Made by a program: the position numbers and the translations under genes. A stretch of DNA of 64,000 nucleotides. Source: Streptomyces sp. SPB162 (GTDB lineage: Bacteria > Actinomycetota > Actinomycetes > Streptomycetales > Streptomycetaceae). Below are positions 8,771 to 18,297 of the stretch, one piece after another (position 1 is the first letter of the stretch; the number at the start of each line of letters is the position of its first letter). Below the pieces are notes generated by a model. The model saw only the letters and a program-made list of their open reading frames with translations, ran no database searches and had not been told where the DNA came from. The stretch covers positions 4,781,001-4,845,000 of the forward strand of contig NZ_JAQFII010000001.1 of NCBI RefSeq assembly GCF_029504575.1, written 5' to 3'.

Positions 8771-9472
8771 ATGGAGAACCCCGAGAGGCCGGCCACCGTA
8801 CTGATCGTGGAGGACGAGCCGGGCATCGCGGACATTCTCCGAATTACCCTGAAATACCATGGCTTCACGGTGTGTACCGCGGCCACCGGCCGACAGGCCG
8901 TCATCGCCGCCCGCGAGTACCGGCCCGATCTGGTGCTCCTCGACGTGATGCTGCCGGACGGCAACGGCTGGGAGGTCTGCCGCACGCTGCGCGCCGAACG
9001 CGACGACCTCGCGGTGATCTTCGTGACCGCCCGGGACGCGCCGCGCGACGTCGTCGGCGGCCTCGCGCTGGGCGGCGACGACTACATCACCAAGCCGTTC
9101 GGCGTGGACGAGGTCGTCGCCCGGGTGCACGCCGTGCTCCGCAGGACCCGGCGCGAACCGGAGCCGGCCGACCCCGTACTGCGCCACGGGGACCTGGAGA
9201 TGGACGAGACGACGTACAGCGTCCGCCGCGCGGGCGAGCCGGTCGATCTGACCCCGACCGAGTACAACCTGCTGCGGCACCTGCTGCGCAACGCCGGGCG
9301 GATCGTCACCAAGGAGCAACTGCTCCAGCACGTCTGGCAGTACGACACCGTCGTCGAGTCGACCGTCGTCGAGACCTACATCAGCTACCTGCGGCGAAAG
9401 CTCGACCGGCTCGGACCGCCGCTCATCGAGACCCGGCGCGGCATCGGCTACGGGCTGCGGGCACTGACATGA
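8771..9472 (+). CDS. OmpR-family response regulator
   Basis: A 233-residue two-domain regulator. The receiver domain has the acidic pair in VEDEPG, the phospho-acceptor Asp58 in LVLLDVMLP, the Thr in FVTAR and the Lys in ITKPFG. The C-terminal winged helix has the typical VDLTPTEYNLLRHL and VETYISYLRRKL. It overlaps the sensor kinase by ATGA, giving a translationally coupled pair. The gene reads away from the MMPL transporter across about 170 bases, so control of that exporter is plausible but unproven. Confidence 0.93.
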   Translation: MENPERPATVLIVEDEPGIADILRITLKYHGFTVCTAATGRQAVIAAREYRPDLVLLDVMLPDGNGWEVCRTLRAERDDLAVIFVTARDAPRDVVGGLALGGDDYITKPFGVDEVVARVHAVLRRTRREPEPADPVLRHGDLEMDETTYSVRRAGEPVDLTPTEYNLLRHLLRNAGRIVTKEQLLQHVWQYDTVVESTVVETYISYLRRKLDRLGPPLIETRRGIGYGLRALT

Positions 9473-11076
9473 GGTTCGGGTTCGGGACGTTCGGGCTCGG
9501 CACGCGCGTCAGTGGCGTTCGTGAAAGCGGGAGGGCCGAGTTCGGCAGGTACGACAGCGGTTCCGGATCCGGTTCCGGACCGAGGCGCTGCTTCTGGCCG
9601 CGCCCCCGCTCGCTGCGCGGGCGCTTCACGATGGCCAACGTCACCTTCCTGGCCATCGGGCTGGTGATGGCGGGCGCGGCCAGCCTCATCGGCATGTACA
9701 CCATGCTGATCGGCGAGATAGACGACTCGTTGAAGACCTCCCAGAGGGCGATGTCCTCCACGCCGTTCACCAGCGGCGGCCTGCAGCAGCTGTGCACGAT
9801 GGCCGGCATGCTGCAGACCGCCAAGGGCGGCAAGGTCGTCGCCCAGGCCTTCGACCAGGACCTGTTCCTGGTGCTCGACTCCCACGGCCGGATCTCCACG
9901 GTGTGCGAGGGCGACGTGGCCAACCTCAACGAGGAGCGCCGCAGTCTCGCCTCGGCACTGCCGGACGTGAAGGCGCTCGCGTCGTCCGGCGACGCCGCGA
10001 CCGTGCACAGCGCCGGCAGCTACTACCGGGTGGTGGTCTCCCGCCTCGGTGACGGCACCATGGTCGTCAAGGGGATGCGGCTCAACGGGGTGCGGCGGGC
10101 GGTCGGCCACCTCCTCATCGTCGAGGTCATCGACAGCGTCGTGCTGCTGGGCCTGCTCGCCATGGGCTCGCTGACCGCCGCCCGCCGGCGGCTGCAACCG
10201 CTGGAGGACATGGTCGAGACGGCGTCCGCCATCTCCGAGGGCGACCTCTCCCGGCGGATCGCCACCGCCTCGCACGGCAGCACCGAGGTCGAGCAGCTCA
10301 GCGCCGCCCTCAACGCCATGCTCCAGCAGATCGAGACGGCGCTCACCAGCAGCGAGCGGGCCACCGCCCAGCTCCGCCAGTTCCTCGCCGACGCCTCCCA
10401 CGAGCTGCGCACGCCGCTCGCCTCCGTCCGCGGCTACCTCCAGCTCTACGAGAAGGGGATGCTCGACCCCGACGAGAAGGACCGCGCCCTGACCAGGGTG
10501 TCCGCCGAGGCGATGCGGATGAGCCGCCTCGTCGACGAACTCCTCGCCCTCGCCCGGCTGGAGGACCGGCCGGCGCTCGCGCCGCGTCCCGTCGACCTGA
10601 CGCAGCTGGTCAGGGACGGTATAGCCGATCTCGCCATGCAGCAGCCGCAGCGGCCCATCGCGCTGATCCTGCCGGGCTGCGTGGAAGTGCTGGGGGACGA
10701 GGCGCAGTTGCGGCAGATCCTGGGGAACCTGCTCAGCAACGTCCGGGTGCACACTCCGGCGGAGTCCCCGCTGACCGTGGAGGTCGTCCGCCGGGACGAG
10801 GACGTCCTGCTGCGGATCACCGACTCCGGCCCCGGCCTGTCGCCGCAGGACGCGGCCCGCGCCTTCGACCGCTTCTTCCGCGCCGACCCCGACCGGGCCA
10901 GGGACACCGGCGGCGCCGGCCTCGGCATGTCGATCGTCCAGGCCGCGGTCGACGCGCACCACGGATCGGTTCGCCTCGACACGGCCCCGGGCACGGGGCT
11001 CACGGTCCGCGTCACCCTCCCGGCGGTCCGTCCGGCCGAACTCGCCCTGGAGAGCGGCGACGCGGCCGCGCGCTGA
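9469..11076 (+). CDS. Sensor histidine kinase
   Basis: A 535-residue membrane kinase partnered with the regulator at 8771. After a Ser/Gly-rich N-terminus come helix 1 (about 55-80), an extracytoplasmic sensor of about 130 residues, helix 2 (about 213-233), and a HAMP-like linker. The dimerisation box SHELRTPLASVRGY carries the phospho-acceptor His311. The ATPase domain follows with ILGNLLSNVRVHT (N box), DSGPGLSP (G1), FDRFFRADP and GGAGLGMSIV (G2). The ATG overlaps the regulator's stop. The stimulus is unknown. Confidence 0.9.
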   Translation: MRFGFGTFGLGTRVSGVRESGRAEFGRYDSGSGSGSGPRRCFWPRPRSLRGRFTMANVTFLAIGLVMAGAASLIGMYTMLIGEIDDSLKTSQRAMSSTPFTSGGLQQLCTMAGMLQTAKGGKVVAQAFDQDLFLVLDSHGRISTVCEGDVANLNEERRSLASALPDVKALASSGDAATVHSAGSYYRVVVSRLGDGTMVVKGMRLNGVRRAVGHLLIVEVIDSVVLLGLLAMGSLTAARRRLQPLEDMVETASAISEGDLSRRIATASHGSTEVEQLSAALNAMLQQIETALTSSERATAQLRQFLADASHELRTPLASVRGYLQLYEKGMLDPDEKDRALTRVSAEAMRMSRLVDELLALARLEDRPALAPRPVDLTQLVRDGIADLAMQQPQRPIALILPGCVEVLGDEAQLRQILGNLLSNVRVHTPAESPLTVEVVRRDEDVLLRITDSGPGLSPQDAARAFDRFFRADPDRARDTGGAGLGMSIVQAAVDAHHGSVRLDTAPGTGLTVRVTLPAVRPAELALESGDAAAR

Positions 11077-11225
11077 AAACCCGGCCGCTCAGACCGGTCC
11101 GGCGGCCGCGGGGACCGGTGGCTCGGCCGCCGCACGCTCTCCGACCTGCTGCGCCGAATCCTGTTTGCGGCGGGAGACGTTCAGGGCTTGCGTTAGAGCC
11201 CCCTCCAACCCGTACGTTCGATGCC

Positions 11226-12074
11226 ATGCCAACGACGAATGAGAAGTCCGCGCCCGACACGGCCGACGCCCCCTCCGAGCGCTACGCGCGCGGCCTCGCC
11301 GTGCTGCAGAAGATCGCCGGCACCGAGCGGCCCGCCGTGCTCGACGCGCTCGCCGGGATCGCCCCCGACCTGGGACGGTTCACCGTCGAGTTCGGCTACG
11401 GCGACATCATCTCCCGCCCCGGCCTGACGCTCCCGCAGCGCCAGTTGGCCACCATCTCGGCGCTCGCCGCGATGGGCAACGCGGCCCCGCAGCTGCGCTT
11501 CCACGTCGACGGGGCGCTCAATGTCGGCATCAGCCGGCGGGAGATCGTGGAGACGTTCATCCACGCCGGCGTCTACGCGGGCTTCCCGGCCGCCCTCAAC
11601 GCCCTCACCATCGCCCGCGAGGTCTTCGCCGCACGCAAGGAGGCCGGCGACGCCGACGCCGGGCCCATTGCGCCGGCCACCCCCAGCGAGCCGGGCACCA
11701 CCCGCTACGAGCGCGGAGCGGAAGCGCTGGCCCGCATCGACGGCCACGCCGGCGAAGCGGTCGTCGCCTCGCTCCAGGACATCGCCCCCGACCTGGCCCG
11801 GTACCTGATCGAGTTCGCCTTCGGCGACGTCTACTCCCGCCCGGGACTCGACCTCAAGTCCCGCGAACTGGCCACCATCGCCATGTGCACCGCCCTCGGC
11901 ACGGCGGCCCCGCAACTCCGCGTCCACCTCCACGGGTTCCTCAACGTGGGCGGTACCGAGGACGAGGCCGTCGAGATCATCACCCAAATGGCGGGCTACG
12001 CGGGCTTCCCCGCCGCCCTCAACGGCATCACCGCCGCCCGCGCCGTCTTCGACGAGCGCGCGCAATCCCGGTAG
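11226..12074 (+). CDS. Tandem carboxymuconolactone-decarboxylase-domain protein
   Basis: A 282-residue cytoplasmic protein made of two similar CMD domains, at residues about 20-140 and 160-275. They share the sequence pattern GDIISRPGLTL / GDVYSRPGLDL, followed by LATISALAAMG / LATIAMCTALG. The CxxC redox pair of AhpD-type members is absent, so a decarboxylase- or dehydratase-like role is more likely than peroxidase support. The second ATG of two closely spaced ones (11221 and 11226) is the one in frame. No clear ribosome site is seen. The substrate is unknown. Confidence 0.8.
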   Translation: MPTTNEKSAPDTADAPSERYARGLAVLQKIAGTERPAVLDALAGIAPDLGRFTVEFGYGDIISRPGLTLPQRQLATISALAAMGNAAPQLRFHVDGALNVGISRREIVETFIHAGVYAGFPAALNALTIAREVFAARKEAGDADAGPIAPATPSEPGTTRYERGAEALARIDGHAGEAVVASLQDIAPDLARYLIEFAFGDVYSRPGLDLKSRELATIAMCTALGTAAPQLRVHLHGFLNVGGTEDEAVEIITQMAGYAGFPAALNGITAARAVFDERAQSR

Positions 12075-12101
12075 CGGGGCTGAACGCGACAGGTGGCGGG
12101 G

Positions 12102-12200
12102 TCAGGCGACGATCATTCGGGTTCCGTTGAACTGTCGCTGATCCAGGTACTCGAGCCACTCGGCGTAGCGTGCCTCGGCCGGCGGGATCGAGCGGTCGTA
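12102..12200 (-). pseudogene. C-terminal gene remnant of about 32 codons
   Basis: On the minus strand a short protein-like stretch containing AEWLEYLDQRQFNGTRMIVA runs to a TGA stop. It is cut off upstream by an in-frame TGA, and no start codon is available. The amino-acid composition looks like a real protein C-terminus rather than a GC-bias shadow. It lies in the gap between the CMD gene and the M4 protease terminator, so I read it as the tail of a deleted gene. The parent family is not identified. Confidence 0.3.
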
Positions 12201-12313
12201 TCACGCGGCCCGGTGTCCCGATGTATCGCCGGCCACGAGCAGTACGGCGTGCGGGGCGCCCGCTGGGTCGACCCCCTCGGAAGAGTGAACCGCCCGCCGG
12301 AAGCGGACACGGC

Positions 12314-12356
12314 GGCGGCCCGGGCGGAAGGCCTTTGCCGTTCCGTCCGGGCCGCC
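12314..12356 (-). terminator. Terminator after the M4 protease gene
   Basis: A 16-bp stem with one mismatch (arms 12314-12329 and 12341-12356) and an 11-base loop, 22 bases beyond the stop codon of the protease on the minus strand. Confidence 0.75.
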
Positions 12357-12377
12357 ACCCCGTGGGGGGCAGGTGGG

Positions 12378-14522
12378 TCAGCCGTTGGTGACGGCCGTGT
12401 CGTCGATCAGGAAGCTGGTGGCCGCGGAGGAGTCCTCGGCGCCCAGGAACTTGACGGTGACCGTCTTGCCCTTGAAGGCGGACAGGTCGAGGGTGCGCTG
12501 GACGTAGCCGCTCGGGGTGGTGTTGGAGTACGTCGCCAGCGTGGTCGTCGTGGTGCCGGAGACGACCTGGGCCTTCAGCGTGTCGTAGGCCGTGGAGCCC
12601 GTCTCCTTGGTGGTGATGCCGAGCCAGAAGCTGAGCTTCGGCGCCGCGGCGGTGGCCGGGATGGTCACCGACTGGGAGAGGGTGTCGGTGTGGGTGGTGC
12701 CGTAGCCGTTGAGCCAGGCGTAGTACGAGCCGCCGTGGGGGGCGGCGCCGGTCTCATTGGTGATGACGCCGGTGCTCTGGGCCCAGGTGGTCGCACCCGA
12801 CTCGAAGCCGGGGTTGGCCAGCAGGTTGGTGCCGTCCGGCGGCGGGGTGGTGCCGGTTCCACCGCAGGTGGTGGAGGTCGCGGCGACGGCTGCCGCCGTC
12901 CAGGCCTTCTCGACCGCGGCGCACTGCGTGCTGCTGCCGCCGAACAGGTCCTTCGCCGCCTTGATGCTCGCGGTGCGGGCGCCGGGGTAGTCGGTGGCGG
13001 CCGTCATGTACGTGGACAGCGCGCGGTACCAGATCTTGCCCGTGTCGGCGTTGCCGATGCCCGTGACGGCCGGAGCGCCGTTGCAGGTCGGGCTGTTGCC
13101 GTACGAGGAGGAGCCGGAGCCGACGGCCAGCAGGTAGAAGAAGTGGTTGCCGACGCCCGACGAGTAGTGCGGGTCGAGGTTCTTGGTGCCGGTGGTCCAG
13201 CAGGACTGCGAGACGCCGTCCTTCTTCGGGTCGTCCATGTACCGCAGCGGCGAGGAGCCGATCTTCTCGCCGATGAGGTAGTCGGGCTTGTCAGCCGGGC
13301 TGTTGGCGTTGAACTCGACCAGGGTGCCGAAGATGTCGCTGGTGGACTCGTTGAGGCCGCCCGCGTCGCCGAAGTAGTTCAGGCCCGCCGTCGCGGCGGT
13401 GACGCCGTGGCTCATCTCGTGGCCGGCCACGTCGAGCTCGGTGAAGGGCTTGTCGCCCGCGGCGCCGTCGCCGTAGATCATGGAGAAGCTGTCGTCGTCC
13501 CAGCCCGCGTTGGCGTAGTTGACGCCGTAGTGGACGAAGGAGCGGGCGCCGACACCGTTGTTCTTGATGCCGTTGCGGCCGTGGACGTTCTTGTAGTAGT
13601 CCCACGTGGCCTGGATGCCGTAGTGCGCGTCGACCGCGACCGTGGCGCGGTCGGTGAGGGCGCCGTTGCCCCAGACGTTGTCGGTGTCCGTGAACGCGGC
13701 GCCGAAGCCGGCGGGCGGCGAGTCATTGGTGGCCGTCTTGTTCTGGGCGTCCCGCGTCTCACCGTTGCCGCGGGTCGGGTCCAGCAGCTGGTAGCCGCCG
13801 CTGACACTGGTGGTGCCCAGCGTCACGTCGCCGACCTGGTAGCCGTGGCCGGTGCCCGAGGCCGCGGCGCCCGCGACGGAGGCGGCGGGGGCCGTCGCCT
13901 GGGTCTGGCCCGCGACGACGGTGCTGATGAAACTGTTCCACGACTGGCCGGTGGCGCCGGTCCGCGCGTTCACCAGGACGTGCAGGTGGCTCGGCGACTG
14001 GTCGGGCGCGGTGCCGTTGATGACGACCTGCCAGACCAGCGCGGGCTTGGCCGAGGTGGCGTCGACGACCAGCTTGGCGGTGCTGCCGCGCTTGACACCC
14101 TTGAACTTCTTGGCGGCCGTGGCGATGGCCTGCTTGGCGGTGATCTTCGGCGTGACCGACAGGTTCAGCGGCGCCGCCAGCGTCAGGGACGCGTCGCGGG
14201 CGGTGCCGTCGGGAGCCGAGTGGACGACGACGTCGCCGCCCAGGACCGGCAGGCCCTGGTAGGTCCGGTCGAGGTGGACGTGACGGGAGCCGTCGGCGTC
14301 GACGGTCACGTCGCGTGACGTGAACACGTCGTGTGCGCCGGCCCGCACCAGCTGCGGGTGGGCGGCCACGGCGGAGTTCGCGTCACGCAGTGCCTGAGCT
14401 TCGCTCGCCGTCGGCGGGATGGGCCGGGGGTTCTTCGCGGCGCTGGCGGGGGTGCCCGCCCCGGCTATCAGAAGCCCGCTGACCGCGAGGGTGAGGGTGC
14501 TGGCGAGTACGGATCGTTTCAT
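12378..14522 (-). CDS. Secreted M4-family neutral metalloprotease
   Basis: A 714-residue thermolysin-type extracellular protease. A signal peptide (MKRSVLASTLTLAVSGLLI, cleavage near ASA at 29) precedes an FTP/PepSY-type inhibitory propeptide (about 35-200). The catalytic domain has the zinc motif HEMSH at 368-372, with the third zinc ligand Glu in GGLNESTSD near 391, and a paired His in the C-terminal lobe (DPHYSSGVGNHFF). A short TPPPDG linker leads to a C-terminal jelly-roll domain of about 150 residues (NLLANPGFESGATTW to DDTAVTNG), probably for substrate binding. The ATG at 14522 is chosen over the GTG two codons upstream. The terminator lies just beyond the stop. Confidence 0.93.
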   Translation of the reverse strand: MKRSVLASTLTLAVSGLLIAGAGTPASAAKNPRPIPPTASEAQALRDANSAVAAHPQLVRAGAHDVFTSRDVTVDADGSRHVHLDRTYQGLPVLGGDVVVHSAPDGTARDASLTLAAPLNLSVTPKITAKQAIATAAKKFKGVKRGSTAKLVVDATSAKPALVWQVVINGTAPDQSPSHLHVLVNARTGATGQSWNSFISTVVAGQTQATAPAASVAGAAASGTGHGYQVGDVTLGTTSVSGGYQLLDPTRGNGETRDAQNKTATNDSPPAGFGAAFTDTDNVWGNGALTDRATVAVDAHYGIQATWDYYKNVHGRNGIKNNGVGARSFVHYGVNYANAGWDDDSFSMIYGDGAAGDKPFTELDVAGHEMSHGVTAATAGLNYFGDAGGLNESTSDIFGTLVEFNANSPADKPDYLIGEKIGSSPLRYMDDPKKDGVSQSCWTTGTKNLDPHYSSGVGNHFFYLLAVGSGSSSYGNSPTCNGAPAVTGIGNADTGKIWYRALSTYMTAATDYPGARTASIKAAKDLFGGSSTQCAAVEKAWTAAAVAATSTTCGGTGTTPPPDGTNLLANPGFESGATTWAQSTGVITNETGAAPHGGSYYAWLNGYGTTHTDTLSQSVTIPATAAAPKLSFWLGITTKETGSTAYDTLKAQVVSGTTTTTLATYSNTTPSGYVQRTLDLSAFKGKTVTVKFLGAEDSSAATSFLIDDTAVTNG

Positions 14523-14575
14523 GGCCACGGAGCATGGCGGTGGCCGCTGACCCGCGGCAACGGAGTCCCAACTCT

Positions 14576-14609
14576 GTTTAATTGCGGGAGTTGCAACAAC
14601 GCGTTAAAC
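14576..14609. promoter_or_regulatory. Inverted repeat in the protease promoter region
   Basis: The arms GTTTAA and TTAAAC lie 22 bases apart around a GTTGCAAC palindrome, in the 235-base gap between the divergent protease and HTH-protein genes. This could be a regulator site. It is only a pattern, with no known binding protein. Confidence 0.3.
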
Positions 14610-14757
14610 CGTGTCCCACAAGCTGTGTGAGGTCTGTGAACCATAAATCTTTGGGTAAGACTGTTCACGGCGTGATGCCGATCACCGGAGGTTTCCCTCC
14701 CGGTCGCTAGCATGTGGCCTCCCCCCACCCGGCACGCAGGACGGACGACCCTCCCCT

Positions 14758-15690
14758 GTGACCTACAGACCGCTGCCACCAGAAATAGCCGACGCGCTGC
14801 GCACCGGCCCCTTCGAAGCCGCCCTCGACGCCGCCGTCCGGGCCAGCGGGCTCAGCATGGAACGCATCCGGCACCGGCTCGACACCCGGGGCGTCCAGGT
14901 GAGCGTCACCACGCTCAGTTACTGGCGCCGCGGCCGCAGCCGGCCGGAGCGCCCCCAGTCCCGGCAGGCCGTTCGCCTGCTGGAAGAGCTGCTCGCCCTT
15001 CCCTCCGACTCCCTGGTCTCCCTGCTCGGTCCGCAACGCCCGCGCGGCCGCTGGGTCAACCGCCCGCCCGTCAACCTCGACGCCGCCCGGCTCTGGCAGG
15101 AGTACGAGAGCCTGCCCGGACTGCTCGGCGAGATGGGCTCCACCGACGACGGCCTCGCCCGGCTCGCGGTGCACGACCGCTACGAGATCGACGCGAACGG
15201 CTGCGAGACGACCTGGACGACGACCCTCGTCCTGCGGGCCGAGCGCGACCGGGTGGACCGCTGCATGATCATCACCCGCGGCGACGACCCCAAGCGGGAG
15301 CTGCCCGTCCTCACCGGGGTGCGCAACGCCCGGCCCGGCCGGGTCCGCATCGACGGCTCGGTGCCGCTGGTCGTCGCCGAGCTGCTGCTGGAGCGGGAAC
15401 TCGCCAAGGGCGAGACCGAGGTCGTCGAGTACACCTACCAGATGCCGAGCGCGGGCGCCCGCACCACCGAGTGCGGACGCGGCTTCCCGGTGCCCATCCG
15501 GCTCTACACCCTCGAGGTGCAGTTCCATCCGGACACCGTGCCGTTCCGCAGCCACCGCTGCGTCGGCACCAACGCGGGCGGCCAGCTGCCCGCGGTCGAA
15601 CCCGTCTGGATCAGCGCCTCGGGGCGGGCGCTGTTCTCCGTCGAGGACCCGCAGCCCGGCTTCCAGGCGCTGCGCTGGGAGTGGGAATAG
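14758..15690 (+). CDS. Helix-turn-helix regulatory protein, Streptomyces-conserved
   Basis: A 310-residue protein. The N-terminal 70 residues look like an unusual XRE-type DNA-binding segment (AALDAAVRASGLSMERIRHR, then VSVTTLSYWRRGRSRPER). About 220 residues follow with no recognised enzyme motif and a predicted beta-rich fold. The GTG start follows a CTCCCCT stretch without a clear ribosome site. It reads toward the succinate dehydrogenase operon and shares a terminator with it. A transcription-factor role is inferred from the first segment only. Confidence 0.7.
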   Translation: MTYRPLPPEIADALRTGPFEAALDAAVRASGLSMERIRHRLDTRGVQVSVTTLSYWRRGRSRPERPQSRQAVRLLEELLALPSDSLVSLLGPQRPRGRWVNRPPVNLDAARLWQEYESLPGLLGEMGSTDDGLARLAVHDRYEIDANGCETTWTTTLVLRAERDRVDRCMIITRGDDPKRELPVLTGVRNARPGRVRIDGSVPLVVAELLLERELAKGETEVVEYTYQMPSAGARTTECGRGFPVPIRLYTLEVQFHPDTVPFRSHRCVGTNAGGQLPAVEPVWISASGRALFSVEDPQPGFQALRWEWE

Positions 15691-15692
15691 CC

Positions 15693-15728
15693 GAAGGCCC
15701 CCGTCCGCAGCGGCGGACGAGGGCCTTC
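15693..15728. terminator. Bidirectional terminator between the HTH gene and sdhB
   Basis: A 16-bp stem with one mismatch (arms from 15693 and ending at 15728) and a 4-base loop, located between convergent genes 3 bases after the + strand stop and 15 bases after the sdhB stop. Confidence 0.75.
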
Positions 15729-15742
15729 ACCTGCGGGACGCC

Positions 15743-16516
15743 CTAGAAGCGACGCGTGATCAGCGCGCGCTTCACTTCCTGGATGGCCTTCGTGACCTCG
15801 ATGCCACGCGGGCACGCGTCGGTGCAGTTGAACGTCGTGCGGCAGCGCCAGACGCCGTCCTTGTCGTTCAGGATCTCCAGCCGCTGCTCACCGCCCTCGT
15901 CGCGCGAGTCGAAGATGAAGCGGTGCGCGTTGACGATCGCGGCCGGGCCGAAGTACTGGCCGTCGTTCCAGAACACCGGGCAGGACGACGTGCACGCCGC
16001 GCACAGGATGCACTTGGTGGTGTCGTCGAAGCGCTCGCGGTCCTCGGCGGACTGCAGGCGCTCACGCGTCGGCTCGTTGCCCTTGGTGATCAGGAAGGGC
16101 ATGACGTCGCGGTAGGCCTGGAAGAACGGGTCCATGTCGACGATCAGGTCCTTCAGGACCGTCAGGCCCTTGATGGGCTCGACCGTGATCGGCTTCTCCG
16201 GGTTGAGGTCCTTGATCAGCGTCTTGCACGCCAGCCGGTTGCGGCCGTTGATGCGCATGGCGTCCGAGCCGCAGATGCCGTGGGCGCAGGAACGCCGGAA
16301 GGTCAGCGTGCCGTCGAGCTCCCACTTGATCTTGTGGAGGGCGTCCAGGACGCGCTCCTTGGGATCGATCGGGAACTGGTAGTCGACCCACTCGACCGCG
16401 TCGGAGACCTCCGGGTTGAACCGGCGGACCCGCATCGTGATCGTGATCAGGTGGCCCGCGCCGGCCTCGGCGGCGTCCAGGGCATCTGAATGCTTGTCGA
16501 GCGTCGGGGTGCTCAT
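15743..16516 (-). CDS. sdhB: Succinate dehydrogenase iron-sulfur subunit
   Basis: A 257-residue subunit that carries electrons from the flavoprotein to quinone in complex II. The plant-type ferredoxin domain has the [2Fe-2S] ligands in RRSCAHGICGSDAM and RLACKTL. The C-terminal domain has CILCAACTSSCP for [4Fe-4S] and CRTTFNCTDACPRGI for [3Fe-4S]. The ATG overlaps the sdhA stop by one base (TGATG). It is the last gene of the sdhCDAB operon. Confidence 0.97.
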   Translation of the reverse strand: MSTPTLDKHSDALDAAEAGAGHLITITMRVRRFNPEVSDAVEWVDYQFPIDPKERVLDALHKIKWELDGTLTFRRSCAHGICGSDAMRINGRNRLACKTLIKDLNPEKPITVEPIKGLTVLKDLIVDMDPFFQAYRDVMPFLITKGNEPTRERLQSAEDRERFDDTTKCILCAACTSSCPVFWNDGQYFGPAAIVNAHRFIFDSRDEGGEQRLEILNDKDGVWRCRTTFNCTDACPRGIEVTKAIQEVKRALITRRF

Positions 16517-18270
16517 CAGTACTTACGCTCCATCGGCTGGTAGCGGGTCACCACGACCGGCTTGTAGTCGAGACGGATCGACTCGTTGCCGGCGGAGTCC
16601 GTCTCGCGGTACGCCATGGTGTGCCGCTGGAAGTTGACGTCGTCGCGGGTGGGGTAGTCCTCGCGGTAGTGACCGCCGCGGGACTCCTTGCGCGCCAGCG
16701 CGGACACGGCCATGACCTCGGCCAGGTCGAGCAGGTTGCCCAGCTCGATGGCTTCCAGCAGGTCGGTGTTGAAGCGCTTGCCCTTGTCCTGGACGGACAC
16801 GTTCTTGTAGCGCTCGCGCAGGGCGCCGATCGTCTCGACGGCCGTCTTGATCGTCTGCTCGGTGCGGAACACCATCACGTTGGTGTCCATGCACTCCTGC
16901 AGCTCCTTGCGGATGTCCGCGACCCGCTCGGTGCCGGTGTTGTTGCGCAGGCCCTCGACCTGGGCGACGACCCGGGAGGCCGGGTCCTCCGGCAGCTCGA
17001 CGTGGTCCGTGGTCGCCGAATACTCGGCGGCCGCGATGCCGGACCGGCGCCCGAAGACGTTGATGTCGAGCAGCGAGTTGGTGCCCAGTCGGTTGGCGCC
17101 GTGCACCGAGACGCAGGCGACCTCGCCCGCGGCGTACAGGCCCGGGACGACGGTGGTGTTGTCGCTCAGCACCTCGCCCTGGACGTTGGTCGGGATGCCG
17201 CCCATGGCGTAGTGCGCGGTCGGCTGGATCGGGATCGGGTCCGTGTAGGGCTCGATGCCGAGGTACGTCCGCGCGAACTCGGTGATGTCGGGCAGCTTGG
17301 CGTCCAGCTGCTCCGGCGGGAGGTGCGTGAGGTCGAGGTAGACGTGGTCGCCCTCGGGACCGCAGCCGCGGCCCTCACGGATCTCGGTGTAGATGGAGCG
17401 CGAGACGACGTCGCGGGAGGCGAGGTCCTTCATGACGGGCGCGTACTTCTCCATGAAGCGCTCACCGTCCTTGTTGCGGAGGATGCCGCCCTCGCCGCGG
17501 GCGCCCTCGGTGAGGAGGATGCCCATGCGCCAGATGCCCGTCGGGTGGAACTGGAAGAACTCCATGTCCTCCAGCGGCAGCCCGCGCCGGTACGCGACGG
17601 CCTGGCCGTCACCGGTCAGGGTGTGCGCGTTGGAGGTCACCTTGAAGAACTTGCCGGTGCCGCCGGAGGCGAAGATGACGGCCTTCGCCTGGAAGACGTG
17701 GATCTCGCCGGTGGCCAGCTCGTACGCGACGACGCCGGCGGTCCGCTGGACGCCGTCGACCTCGGTGAGGAGCAGGTCCAGGACGTAGAACTCGTTGAAG
17801 AACTCCACGCCCTCCTTGACGCAGTTCTGGTACAGCGTCTGGAGGATCATGTGGCCGGTGCGGTCCGACGCGTAGCAGGCGCGGCGCACGGCGGCCTCGC
17901 CGTGGCTGCGGGTGTGCCCGCCGAACCGACGCTGGTCGATCTTGCCCTCGGGCGTCCGGTTGAAGGGCAGGCCCATCTTCTCGAGGTCGAGGACCGCGTC
18001 GATGGCCTCCTTCGCCAGGATCTCGGCGGCGTCCTGGTCGACCAGGTAGTCGCCGCCCTTGACCGTGTCGAAGGTGTGCCACTCCCAGTTGTCCTCCTCG
18101 ACGTTCGCGAGGGCGGCGGCCATGCCGCCCTGGGCGGCGCCGGTGTGGGAGCGGGTCGGGTAGAGCTTCGTCAGAACGGCGGTGCGGCTGCGCTTCGTCG
18201 ACTCGATGGCCGCGCGCATACCGGCGCCGCCGGCGCCGACGATGACGGTGTCGTACTTGTGGATCTGCAT
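16516..18270 (-). CDS. sdhA: Succinate dehydrogenase flavoprotein subunit
   Basis: A 584-residue subunit that oxidises succinate to fumarate with covalently bound FAD. The N-terminal nucleotide-binding motif is VIVGAGGAGMRAA. The FAD-attachment His lies in PTRSHTGAAQGG near residue 44, and the active-site region is GGHTRSHGEAAVRR. The length and the C-terminal domain match actinobacterial SdhA. It starts 27 bases after sdhD and overlaps sdhB. Confidence 0.97.
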   Translation of the reverse strand: MQIHKYDTVIVGAGGAGMRAAIESTKRSRTAVLTKLYPTRSHTGAAQGGMAAALANVEEDNWEWHTFDTVKGGDYLVDQDAAEILAKEAIDAVLDLEKMGLPFNRTPEGKIDQRRFGGHTRSHGEAAVRRACYASDRTGHMILQTLYQNCVKEGVEFFNEFYVLDLLLTEVDGVQRTAGVVAYELATGEIHVFQAKAVIFASGGTGKFFKVTSNAHTLTGDGQAVAYRRGLPLEDMEFFQFHPTGIWRMGILLTEGARGEGGILRNKDGERFMEKYAPVMKDLASRDVVSRSIYTEIREGRGCGPEGDHVYLDLTHLPPEQLDAKLPDITEFARTYLGIEPYTDPIPIQPTAHYAMGGIPTNVQGEVLSDNTTVVPGLYAAGEVACVSVHGANRLGTNSLLDINVFGRRSGIAAAEYSATTDHVELPEDPASRVVAQVEGLRNNTGTERVADIRKELQECMDTNVMVFRTEQTIKTAVETIGALRERYKNVSVQDKGKRFNTDLLEAIELGNLLDLAEVMAVSALARKESRGGHYREDYPTRDDVNFQRHTMAYRETDSAGNESIRLDYKPVVVTRYQPMERKY

Positions 18271-18297
18271 GGGGTTGTTTCCCTGTCCGTCCCTGGC